From Hypsibius dujardini (lineage: Eukaryota; Tardigrada; Eutardigrada; Parachela; Hypsibiidae): a DNA stretch of 37,718 nt. Below are positions 1-9,900 of the stretch, piece by piece. The stretch spans positions 10,004 through 47,721 of the forward strand of contig LRSR01012248.1 in the NCBI GenBank assembly GCA_001579985.1, read 5' to 3'. A program made the translations under genes and the position numbers. Numbering within the stretch: the first letter of the stretch is position 1; each line of letters begins with the position of its first letter. The notes beneath the pieces are model-generated. The model saw only the letters and a program-made list of their open reading frames with translations. It had not been told where the DNA came from and did no database searches.

Positions 1-2709
1 CCGGAGGTGGGACTTCTCCCCGTGGAGGTAGAGGTCGGACGCACCTCGGAACATGGACGGGAGCGTGGCCTCGAGGAGCGCGACAAAGTCCTCCATCTCT
101 TCGGTGACACCCACGAGGAAGTATTTGTTTGCGAGATTCAGTTTGGCCTGCTCCAGGGCCCAAAGGTTGCCGGGTGGCTCCCAGCAGGCGGCGGCGTGGC
201 CGCAGAAAAATGGCACTGCAAAAGACCATAAGTTCTTCCGTATGACGCACGTCCTGTCTTGTGGTGTTAGTTGTTTTGTTGGTTGTTAGCGTTTGTTGTT
301 GTTTTCTGTCTATTCTATTTTCCTACATACGTGACTGTTTGTGTCTGACAACTCGGTTCATTAGCTTACTTGAGTGTCATTCTGTGTCTTTGTCCTTGCC
401 AAGGTAGTTGCTTGTATGGGTAGCGTTTGTCTGTTTGTCTGCTTACTTGGCGTCCTGTATTCCATTAGTTGTCATCTGTGCCTGTGCCTCAACTCAATCT
501 CTGTCAGCCTCTTTATTTTTGTCTGTGTCTAACGTTCGTCAGTCCGTTTGCCTCCTTCCTGTTCTTTTTGTCTTATCTACCTGCCAACCGTTCTCTTTCC
601 GTTATGCGTCGTTCTATATGTCTTTAAGTCATGTGTTAGTCGTGTCTGTCTGTCGGCCTGTCTGTGTGTCTGCCTGTCCGTCTGTGTGTCTGCGTGTCTG
701 TCTGTCAGTCTGTCGGTATGTCAGTCTGTACATCAGTCTATCAGTCCGTTGGTCTGTCTGTCTGTCTGTCTGACTGCCATGTCTGTCTCTCTGCTGTCTA
801 CCGCTAGAATCTGCCTGCTGATTGTTAATCTGGTTGTCTGGCCAAGAGATGTCTCTTGCCTGCTTCATAACCAGCATCAATATCTGTCTGTCTGTATGTT
901 AGGCAGCCCGACAAGTCCACATTCCAAATCACAAACTTTTCGCGTCATCGCCCGACGTCAGAATGGACTTAATAATTTCTAATTAATCCGTGGCCTCCTT
1001 TCCGTTAGATCTCTCGCGCTCGCTCACTCACCCTGCAGCCACATATTCATCGGATCGCAGTCCTTTCCCTCTGCAAACACATCAATCCCAATGTTATCCC
1101 ACACATCACAACACACAACTCATCATCAACACCAGCGAGGAAGATTCATCCCAATCGATCAAAGTCATCCCGAAAACATTTTTATGACACTTTCAGGCAG
1201 ACAGCCCAACACTCAGTCAGTCAGTCAGTCAGCCAGCCAGACAGACAGACAGCCAGCCAGCCAGCCAGACAGACAGCCAGCCAGCCAGCCAGACAGCCAG
1301 CCAGCCAGACGGACAGCCAGCCAGACAGCCAGCCAGACGGACAGCCAGCCAGACGGACAGCCAGCCAGTCAGACAGACAGATAGACAGATAGACAGACAG
1401 TGATAGGCAGATACACTTACGCTCTGTCACACATTCGTCCATCGATTTGCAGTCGCCCTGCCGCCGCCGCGACAGATACGGGCGGAAGTCGTCGCCGTAC
1501 CGCAGGAAGTAATAGTAGCTGACGAGTCGATCAATCGGATCGCGGACAATGTTGATGTAGACCGGCAGTCGTGGGACCCCGAACGCCGTCAGGTCGAACC
1601 AGGCCAGGTGGCCGTGGAAGAGAGCCGGGTGCTTCTCCGTCCAGCGGGTGATGTTTTGAGCGAAGCGCATCTGATCGGCCAGCGAGAGGACGTGGGCGTT
1701 CTTTGAAGTGTTGAGGTGGAGGACGTTGAATTTGTTCCGGCTGCAGAGGTCGTACGCCAGCCCGGTGAAGGACGTCGACCCGGTCTTGGGGACGCGGTTG
1801 TAGAGGACGATGAGGTCCGCGGGAAAGGCGGCGCTGCATCTGTCTGTGAAAAAGAAGAAGAACGAGATAATCAGAAATCAAATACTTCATGAAAGGAAGA
1901 AAGAAAGGAAGAGTCAACTATTAAAAGAATATTACGTAATTTTAAACAAAAATAAATTAGCTTGATTATGTAAAAGATTATACATTTATTGAAGTATTTA
2001 CTGTGAATTTTTTCATGTGCATAATGAAAAATGCGTTACATTTAAGTACTAACAAGAAATTAGTTTTTTAGGATAAAGCAAAAAAATCAAAATTCAGAAA
2101 AAGACCAAAACAATTAAGTAACAACAATTCAAATATTAGCAACTCTTTCATTTTAGCAACTGCTTAAAAATTTCATTTTAAAGATGACGCCTATCAATCA
2201 ATAAATCGATCGAAAAAGAACGAAACAAAACTTGAAAAGTAATTAAGTTATAAATTTTACCAAGTTAAACGTAGCCAAACAAGGGATCACAGTTTTTTAA
2301 CCGCAAAAATTAGCATAAAAATTGCTGATTCATACGTTCCCTCATTTCAGCTCAAATCGACAAAGATAAACGTATGGGTGACAAAACGCCAGAACCACAC
2401 ACAAGTCAATTTATCAATCAACCCAACAAAATACTAAGTCACTGTATAAATCTCACTTCAATCAATCAATCAATCAATCAATCGATCAATCAATGAATGA
2501 TCCTAGCCGAAAAGTCTTCCTCCTTCCAAATGAGCATTTTTAGATACGCCAGTGCGCCACTCACCATCGCTGCGTGGACATGTGTCATTTTTCACTATCA
2601 AACTCTCCAGTCCGATGCCGTTGAGATAGGTACACAGACCGAAGATGACGAAGACTCCCACGCCGCAGATTAAAAGCAACAACAACTTCAGCAGAAACAT
2701 ATTCCGCAT
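1..2709 (-). CDS. Hs2st: Heparan sulfate 2-O-sulfotransferase, partial (3' end outside window)
   Basis: Type II Golgi enzyme that moves sulfate from PAPS to the 2-O position of uronic acid in heparan sulfate. Exons on the minus strand are 2709-2565, 1843-1421, 1070-1032 and 215 to beyond position 1; all junctions are GT..AG and the phases join exactly. Residues about 4-25 form a hydrophobic signal anchor. The 5'-phosphosulfate loop is VPKTGSTSF (about 66-74), the putative catalytic histidines are in FHGHLAWF (H125, H127), and the 3'-phosphate site is IVRDPIDRLVSYYYF. The microexon encodes GKDCDPMNMWLQ and restores the family's WLQVPFFCGH across the junction. The last exon carries KYFLVGVTEEMEDF. 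Family assignment is very secure. The first exon is inferred from its ATG, anchor-like sequence and matching phase, so it is the least certain part. Confidence 0.92.
634..776. repeat. (CTGT)n-rich simple repeat in Hs2st intron 3
   Basis: Degenerate TGTC/CTGT tetranucleotide run on the plus strand, so (ACAG)n in the sense of Hs2st. It is stop-poor and creates Val-Cys-Leu-Ser reading frames that are not genes. The rest of 216-1031 shows no coding signal. Confidence 0.85.
1205..1401. repeat. (CAGC/CAGA)n simple repeat in Hs2st intron 2
   Basis: Dense CAGCCAGC/ACAGACAG run on the plus strand, reading (CTGT/GCTG)n in the sense of Hs2st. It lies immediately upstream of the 39-nt microexon and ends about 20 nt from the donor of exon 2. 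Confidence 0.9.
1844..2564. other. Hs2st intron 1, no gene seen
   Basis: A/T-rich intron between the proposed signal-anchor exon and the catalytic exon. It holds a short ATCA run (2458-2494) and no open exon-like block on either strand that I could support. Confidence 0.6.
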
Positions 2710-2775
2710 TCAATCATTCAATCAACCAATCATTTAATCAATTAGAAGAGGAACTTCGTTGGTCAGCTACACATT

Positions 2776-2847
2776 CGTTCCAATTCCACTGGAATTAAGG
2801 CATTGATCCAACTACAGTGGAATTCTTATTCCAGTGGAATTGGAACG
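2776..2847. repeat. Small foldback with 20-bp perfect arms
   Basis: The arm at 2776-2795 is the exact reverse complement of 2828-2847, with a 32-nt loop. A further diverged copy of the right arm follows at about 2861-2880. It lies between the RRP45-like fragment and the first Hs2st exon. Confidence 0.85.
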
Positions 2848-2964
2848 ATTCCTTTAATCCTGTGGAATTGGAACGATGCCTTTATGGTGGCTGTTGTGAT
2901 TCTCAACTCTCACCATTTTCGTCCGGCTTTTAGTAACTAGTAAGGAATTGCATGACGAACTCAC

Positions 2965-3870
2965 TGTGTAGTCAGCAAGCAGGCAACCACTGCTAGGCAT
3001 GTGGCGTCAAAAAGATTGCCATCCACATGAATGACCTCCACTGAAACGTTGACTTGGAATATCTGTAGAGAAACACCGCGTAATGATTAAATGGGGACAA
3101 ACAACACGTAAAAAGGCCACGCAAGAAGGTCAATCAACCGATCAATTAACCAAACATAGCATAAGTACAAGCAAGAAGGTCAATCAACCGATCAATTGAT
3201 CAAACATAGCATAAGTACAAGCAAGAAGGTCAATCAACCGATCAATTGACCAAACATGGCATAAGTACAAGCAAGAAGGTCAATCAACCGATCAATTGAC
3301 CAAATATAAAATGAGTACAAGCACGAAGATCAATCAACCGATCAATTGACCAAACATAGCATAAGTACAACCAATCCAAGAGCACTCACTGCTTTCCCCC
3401 GTGAAATACACAGCGCCTCATCGTCCACGCACTTTGACCAGAAAATGCTGGCCTTGATATGTTGGCGCAACTGTTTCCGCAATGTCCACAAACTAAATCC
3501 ATGAAAACAACGATTACGCTCCGTTCACCGGTTAAAGAGTTCCAAATTCCAATCCGAATTTTGCGAACCTCTGTCGGCTGGGCTGGAATTTCGAATAACT
3601 CATTTCGGAGACGCTGAGATCGATCTTGGAGATGCCGCGATTCTGATTCGGATTGTTGGTCCGTTTGGGGAGGACTTTGACGCTGCACTGGATCCTGTGA
3701 GCGGCGGAAGAAAAAATGGACAAAAATTCATACATCATTTTGCGTTGAAAATTCCCTCCTCCGCCTATTACTCACGTAGTGTTGCCCAGATAGGCCACGC
3801 ACACTCCAGAATCTTTGCCGTAGAGGATTTTCCAGTCACGGAATTCAAAAGCGCCTCGTTTGTCTTCTCG
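2965..3870 (-). pseudogene. RRP45/EXOSC9-like exosome subunit, fragment lacking both ends
   Basis: RRP45 is an RNase PH-fold subunit of the exosome ring, which guides RNA to the nuclease. Four exon blocks are visible: 3870-3776, 3694-3569, 3492-3390 and 3062-2965, and they join in phase. They give EFRDWKILYGKDSGVC, then ISKIDLSVSEMSYSKFQPSR, then a block ending CVDDEALCISRGKA, then FQVNVSVEVIHVDGNLFDA. The order matches EXOSC9: first strand, ELSQMA/EPGRQS region, ESLCVVAGEKVW, then VDLxxLxxDGNxxDA. No start codon or N-terminal exon was found. After a consensus donor at 2964 (GTGAGT) no further exon appears before Hs2st exon 1, about 250 nt away. Roughly the last half of the protein is therefore missing. 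Either it is a decayed partial copy, or distant exons were missed; the frame itself is open throughout. The donor at 3568 is the weak GTTCGC. Confidence 0.62.
3121..3370. repeat. 50-bp tandem repeat, 5 copies
   Basis: Five head-to-tail copies of a 50-bp unit beginning GCAAGAAGGTCAATCAACCG, each differing by a few bases. The array lies wholly inside the intron between the last two RRP45-like exons. Confidence 0.95.
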
Positions 3871-4149
3871 CTGTGAGTGAAAAAAAAAGTGAAAAAGGGT
3901 GAGGCATTAATCAACCAATCAACGAACGAAGCAGCCAATCAAGCGATTCGAATCCATCCACTACGAAGTCAACCAATCAACGACCTAGACTGGCGATAAT
4001 CAATCAATCCACTAACTACGGCAACTGAAACAGCTGATCAGCGAAGGAAATCTGCGGCAATTCCTTCCCATTCCCCTGTCCGAATTTCAGAAAGCGGAGA
4101 TATGTGTCCTTCTCCGCTATGCTGACATATTTCGTTCCCTACAATTAGG

Positions 4150-4438
4150 CACTGAACAGAGTGGACGACCTGAACAGTCTGTATACAGGGAAAAGCAGTA
4201 GCACCGTCAAACTCTTCTTGTTCAAAAAAGTCTTTTTTGGTGACTCGTAGAAATGACTTCTTTTTTGGTTCCACATTATTTTTTATTTAATCTTATGATT
4301 TTTTTCTGAATTTTTAAGCGGATCTGAGGTAATAATTATCATTTCCACCAAAAAAAAGGTTTTTGAATGAGAAGAATTTGACGGTGCTGCTGCTTTTCCC
4401 TGTATGGATGCTGTTCAGATCGTTCACTCCGTTCAGTG
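4150..4438. repeat. Foldback (MITE-like) element, about 93-bp imperfect arms
   Basis: The left arm 4150-4242 and right arm 4346-4438 are inverted copies of each other; both contain GACGGTGCT and CTGCTTTTCCCTGTAT when read in the same sense. The roughly 100-nt centre is A/T-rich. No transposase is encoded. It probably is a non-autonomous foldback transposon. Confidence 0.8.
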
Positions 4439-4960
4439 ACTGGTTGCCTGGCTGGCTCTTCAAATTTCATTTTCATTTGAATGCGTTTCGGCATGGCAAG
4501 AAAGAGAACCCCGAAGCCAGAAGCCGGCCGTTGGGTTTTCTCATTTTCCATTTCTCCTTTCCTTCTATTCTTCTCCTTCTATCTGTCTACTTCTACCCGT
4601 CTCCTACTGTCTTTTCTGGCTTTCTTACGGCGAAGCGTAAGTGGAATCTATCCAATTCCAGCTAAATTATTATTAGAAGATAAAAACTAGAAAGCATTGG
4701 TTATTGGGGAAAAGTCCCACGAAAGTAATTTCTTTCCATTTTTTTAGGCAGAGGCACTCCCACGGGAAAAAGAAGGTAAGAAAATGTTTTGCCTTGATTC
4801 AGGCAATCACGAAGACAGTGGGGTTTTTCTGCTGTTACGGTCGGCGGGGTGACTGTTTTTGCGTTGGGAATTTGCGGCGGGAATTTGCGGCGACCTACCT
4901 CCTGCTGGGTCGATTGATTGATTGATTTATTTGCTGGCTCTGCGCGTGTATCGAAACTGC
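4439..4960. other. No supported gene
   Basis: Short open frames occur on both strands but none shows family resemblance. A 37-nt block at 4749-4785 is bounded by TTTTTTTAG and GTAAGA and could be a tiny plus-strand exon, but nothing upstream or downstream supports it. Confidence 0.5.
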
Positions 4961-5094
4961 GGAAGTTCCAATTTGGAAGTTCCAATCTGAAAGTTCCAAT
5001 CTGGAAGTTCCAATTTGGAAGTTCCAATTTGGAAGTTCCAATTTGGAAGTTCCAATTTGGAAGTTCCAATTCGGAAGTTCCAATCTGGAAGTTC
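4961..5094. repeat. 14-bp minisatellite, about 9.6 copies
   Basis: Tandem unit GGAAGTTCCAATTT with a few substitutions. Each copy is nearly self-complementary around GGAAGTTCC, so the array can pair with itself in many registers. Both strands are open in frame through it, which explains short ORFs there. Confidence 0.95.
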
Positions 5095-5254
5095 ACCCTA
5101 GGTGGCTCTACTGCCTCCTGTTTTCGATATGCAGCCTGAAACATTATTTGCAGTTTTTCGTAAAATAAACATTACACTATTTTGTTGGAATATAATGTTC
5201 TCAATTTTTTTGGGATTTCATGTTACATTACGTATAGACTGAACATAATGATAA

Positions 5255-5535
5255 ATTGGTTGATTGATTGGTTGATCTATTTATCGGCTGATTTATTGAT
5301 TGGCTGAGGTATTTATTGGTTGATTGATCGATTGTTTCATGTATTTGTTGGTTGATTGATTGGTTGATGTATTTTATCGGTTGATTGTTTCATGTGTTTA
5401 TTTGTCGATTGATTGATTGTTTAACATATTTGATGTATTTGTTGGTTGATTGATTGATGTATTTACGGTTGATTGTTTGTGTTTTTCGGTCGATTGATTG
5501 ATTGTTTAATGTATTTAATGTTGATTGGTTGGTGA
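5255..5535. repeat. TTGATT/TGATGTATTT-rich degenerate repeat
   Basis: Irregular repeats of TTGATTGATTGG separated by TGTATTTATCGG-like words. The same sequence family, reversed, occurs inside the BCAT intron at about 28905-29010 and 29175-29205, so this belongs to the inverted BCAT-derived segment that starts just downstream. Confidence 0.8.
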
Positions 5536-5541
5536 TTCCTA

Positions 5542-6382
5542 ACTTTTTAGTGTCTTGTAGACACACTACACATATGACACACTCCCCCCGTCACATGCTC
5601 ATAGTTTGTGTTGTGTGGAATTAGGATTTCGACGGCAACGAGCTCACGCGCTGCATCGCTCAGCTCATCGACGCGGACCGCAGAGTCCCGCCAGCAGCCT
5701 CTACGTCCGCCCCACATTCATCGGCACGGAGGGCACCCACGGTGTCGCACGCTCCAAGGAGGCGCTGCTGTACGTGATAACCGGCCCGGTCGGACCGGTA
5801 AGTACTGTACTGGTACTTGATGTGATGGCATTTTTATTCTGTTTTTATTTTCGGATTTTGTTCGCAGTCCAGTCGCTTTTAATGTTTCCTTTTCTATATG
5901 CTGTGATATATTGAAACCAAAAGAAATTAAGAATAACTGCCGATAGACTTTGTCATTTTACATTACTTTAGATATATTCTTATTTTATTTAAAATCAGGA
6001 AAAGAACAATTTAGACCTGATTGATTGATTGATATGAATTGATACACCTTCATATTTTAAATTCCGAAATTGCTTTTGATATTTTATTATGCTTTAAAGT
6101 CTTATTATTCAAATAAGAAAAAAAAAACCAAAAAACAATGCATTCATTTTTCTCTTCATTAAAATATCCTCAGAATGCATTAATTTTTTTTTATTTATTT
6201 ATCTAACGTCACAAAAAGTGCAGTTGATGCTTTTTCACTTGCAGGTACTTAAAATCCCGAAATATATTTTAAATAGTGTGACATATTTTAAATGTTTTAA
6301 AATCATTTCGTTGAAATAAATAAATATTTAAACAAATAGTTAAATAAATATTTAAAAATGTAAATATTTTCCTGGAAGTGGC
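5542..6382 (+). pseudogene. BCAT exon 6 copy A with downstream intron, frameshifted
   Basis: Plus-strand copy of the BCAT segment that runs 28862 to 28013 on the minus strand: intron 3' end, exon 6 and the following A/T-rich intron. The exon copy spans 5625-5797 with acceptor TTAG and donor GTAAGT preserved. It is 173 nt instead of 186: 13 nt after GACCGCAG are missing, between two copies of GCAG, so the frame is lost before the [13 protein letters not shown] block. It cannot yield aminotransferase sequence. Confidence 0.9.
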
Positions 6383-6890
6383 GACTTCCGCCAAGCGAAC
6401 CAGTCTTCCGCTCAGGTCCCCTGCCTGTTTGGCATGCTTCTGAAACGTTATTTTGAAATTTGTATTTTTTTGTAAAATAAATATAACACTGTTTTGTTAG
6501 AATACAGATTCATTCTCAATTTGAGGGAATTAATTTTACAATACCTAGAGACTCAACATATGAATACATCGATTGATTGGTTGATGTAGGGGTATTATTG
6601 ATTTTTGCGGTTCGCTCTGTTGGGGCGACTTTTTAGTGTCTTGTTGGCACACTACACATATGACACACTCCCCCCCGTCACATGCTCATAGTTTGTGTTG
6701 TGTGGAATTAGGATTTCGACGGCAACGAGCTCACGCGCTGCATCGCTCAGCTCATCGACGCGGACCGCAGTTGGGTCCCGCCAGCAGCCTCTACGTCCGC
6801 CCCACATTCATCGGCACGGAGGGCACCCTCGGTGTCGCACGCTCCAAGGAGGCGCTGCTTTACGTGATAACCGGCCCAGTCGGACCAGTA
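6383..6890 (+). pseudogene. BCAT exon 5 end, intron 5 and exon 6 copy B, frameshifted
   Basis: Starts inside a copy of BCAT exon 5 (end of its SAKRTSLP coding) whose donor GTCAGG has become CTCAGG, continues through intron 5 and ends with a second exon 6 copy at 6712-6887 that keeps acceptor and donor. That copy is 176 nt instead of 186; the 10-nt loss lies between two copies of TCCCGC and shifts the frame. It is joined head-to-tail to copy A at 6382/6383, and its right edge runs into the satellite array. Confidence 0.9.
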
Positions 6891-6969
6891 AGTACTGTGC
6901 TGGTATTTGTTCGGTGGATAAAGTCAATTTATCGCTTCATTGGTTGGTTGATGTGTTTACCAGTTGATT

Positions 6970-9900
6970 GGTCTTTCGGTCCGTGTCTGTCTGAGTCCCG
7001 GTTCTCGTCTCTTGTGTTTTGGTAAATGGCTCTTTCGGTCCGTGTCTTTGTCGATATCCCGGTCCTTGGCTCCTTCCGTCCGTGTCTGTCTCGGTCTCCC
7101 GGTCCTTGTCTCTTGTGTTTTGGTCCTTGGCTCTTTCGGGCCGTGTATCTCGGTGTCCCGGTTGTCGTCTCATTTGTTTTGGTCCGTGTCTGACTCGGTC
7201 TCCCGGTCCTTGGCTCTTTCGGTCCGTGTCTCTCGGTGTTCTGGTTCTCGTCTCATTTGTGTTTTGATCCGTGTCTCTTTTCGTCTTTCGGTCCGTGTCT
7301 CTCGGTCTTCCGGTCCTTGGCTCTTTCGGTTCGTGTCTCTCGGTTTCCCGGTCCTTGTCTCTCTGTCTTTCGGTCCGTGTCTCTCGGTGTTCCGGTTCTC
7401 GTCTCATTTGTGTTTCGGTCCTAGCCTCTTTCCGTCTTTCGGTCTTCCGGTCCTTGGCTCTTTCGGTCCGTGTCTCTCGGTCTTCCGGTTCTCATCTCAT
7501 TTGTATTTTGGTCCTTGGCGCTTTCCGTTTTTCGGTCCGTGTCTCTCTCGGTCTTCCGGTCCTTGGCTCTTTCGGTTCGTGTCTCGGTGTCCCGGTTCTT
7601 GCCTCTTGTGTTTCGGTCCGTGTCTCTCGGTCTTCCGGTTCTCCTCATTTGTGTTTTTGTCCGTGTGTCTTTCGGTCCGTGTATCTCGGTGTCCCGGTTG
7701 TCGTCTCATTTGTGTTTTGGTCCGTGTCTGACTCGGTCTCTCGGTGTTTCGGTCCGCGTCTCTCGGTGTTCTGGTTCTCGTTTCATTTGTTTTGGTCCAT
7801 GTCTCTTTCCGTCTTTCGGTCCGTGTCTCTCGGTCTTCCGGTCCTCGGCTCTTTCGGTCCGTGTCTCTCGGTGTCCCGGGTGTCGTTTCATTTGTGTTAT
7901 GGTCCGTGTCTCTTTCGGTCCGTGTCTGACACGGTCTCCCGGTCCTTGGCTCTTTCGGTGTCCCGGTCCGGATCTCTCTGTGTTCCGGTTCTCATCTCAT
8001 TTGTGTTTGGGTCCTTGGCGCTTTCCGTTTTTCGGTTCGTGTCTCTCGGTGTCCCGGTCCTTGTCTCATGTGTTTCGGTCCTTGGCTCTTTCGCTGTCCC
8101 GGTCCGGATCTCTCGGTGTTCCGGTTCTCGTCTCATTTGTGTTTCGGTCCTTGGCTCTTTCCGTCTTTCGGTCCGTGTCTCTCTCGGTCTCCCGGTCCTT
8201 GGGTCTTTCGGTGTCCCGGTCCGGAGCTCTCGGTGTTCCGGTTCTCATCTCATTTGTGTTTCGGTCCTTGGCGCTTTCCGTCTTTCGGTTCGTGTCTCAC
8301 GGTGTCCCGGTCCTTGTCTCTTGTGTTTCGGTCCGTGTCTGACTCGGTCTCCCGGTCCTTGGTTCTTTCGGTTCGTGTGTCGCGGTCCGTGTCTCTCGGT
8401 GTCCCGGTTGTCGTCTCATTTTGTTTCGGTCAGTGTCTCTTTCGGTCCGTGTCGACTCAGTCTCTCCGTGCTTCCGTCTTTCGGTCCATGTCTCTCGGTG
8501 TTGCAGTTCTCGTCTCATTTTGTTTCGGTCTTTGGCTCATTCCGTCTTTCGATCCGTGTCTCTCGGTCTTCCGGTCCTTGGTTCTTTCGGTCCGTGTCTT
8601 TCGGTGTTTCGGTCAGTGTCTCTTTCGGTCCGTGTCTCTCGGTCTTCCGGTCCTTGGCTCTTTCGGTTCGTGTCTCTCGGTGTACCGGTTGGCGTCTCAT
8701 TCGTGTTTTGGTCCTTGGCTCTTTCGGTGTCCCGGTCCGGATCTCTCGGTCTTCCGGTTCTCATCTCATTTGTGTTTCAGTCCGTGTCTCTCTCGGTCTT
8801 CCGGTCCTTGGCTCTTTCGGTCCGTGTCTCTCGGTGTCCCGGTTCTCGTCTCATTTGTGTTTCGGTCCTTGGCTCTTTCCGTCTTTCGGTCCGTGTCTCT
8901 CCCGGTCTCCCGGTCCTTGGCTCTTTCGGTGTCCCGGTCCGGATCTCTCGGTCTTCCGGTTCTCATCTCATTTGTGTTTCGGTACTTGGCTCTTTCCGTC
9001 TTTCGGTCCGTGTTTCTCTCGGTCTCCCGGTCCTTGGCTCTTTCGGTGTCCCGGTCCGGATCTCTCGGTGTTCCGGTTCTCATCTCATTTGTGTTTCGGT
9101 CCTTGGCGCTTTCCGTCTTTCGGTTCGTGTCTCACGGTGTCCCGGTCCTTGTCTCATGTGTTTCGGTCCTTGGCTCTTTCCGTCTTTCGGTCCGTGTTTC
9201 TCTCGGTCTCCCGGTCCTTGGCTCTTTCGGTGTCCCGGTCCGGATCTCTCGGTGTTCCGGTTCTCATCTCATTTGTGTTTCGGTCCTAGCCTCTTTCCGT
9301 CTTTCGGTCCGTGTCTCTCTCGGTCTTCCGGTCCTTGGCTCTTTCGGTCCGTGTCTGACTCGGTCTCCCGGTCCTTGGTTCTTTCGGTTCGTGTGTCGCG
9401 GTCCGTGTCTCTCTGTGTCCCGGTTGTCGTCTCATTTTGTTTCGGTCAGTGTCTCTTTCGGTCCGTGTCGATTCAGTCTCTCCGTGCTTCCGTCTTTCGG
9501 TCCGTGTCTCTCGGTCTTCCGGTCCTTGGTTCTTTCGGTCCTTGTCTTTCGGTGTTTCGGTCAGTGTCTCTTTCGATCCGCGTCTCTCGGTCTTCCGGTC
9601 AAGGTCTCTTTCGGTCCGTGTCTGATTCAGTCTCTGTCCTTCCGTCTTTCGGTCCTTGGCTCTTTCGGTTCGTGTCTTTCGGTGTTTCGGTCAGTGTCTC
9701 TTTCGATCCGTGTCTCTCGGTCTTCCGGTCAAGGTCTCTTTCGGTCCGTGTCTTTCGGTGTTTCGGTCAGTCTCTTTCGATCCGCGTCTCTCGGTCTTCC
9801 GGTCCTTGGCTCTTTCGGTTCGTGTCTCTCGGTGTACCGGTTGGCGTCTCATTCGTGTTTTGGTCCGTTTCTCTTTCGGTCCGTGTCTGATTCAGTCTCT

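Noticed and set aside
548-982. Val-Cys-Leu-Ser repeat proteins here and at 13640-14122, 15338-15784, 19195-19392, 23429-23941 and 26929-27120
   Set aside because: Translations of (CTGT)n/(ACAG)n simple repeats in introns and intergenic DNA; no start context or homology.
3121-3370. CRISPR-like array
   Set aside because: The 50-bp units abut with no unique spacers; it is an ordinary tandem repeat in an intron of a eukaryotic gene.
4481-4785. Small plus-strand gene starting MARKRTPKPEAG with a mini-exon at 4749-4785
   Set aside because: Splice-like borders exist but the pieces do not join into a frame with any resemblance, and the start lies next to a foldback arm.
5608-7025. Arg/Ser/His-rich open frames over the BCAT exon copies
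   Set aside because: Out-of-frame readings of broken BCAT exon 6 copies; the same shadow frame appears over the real exon at 28572-28832.
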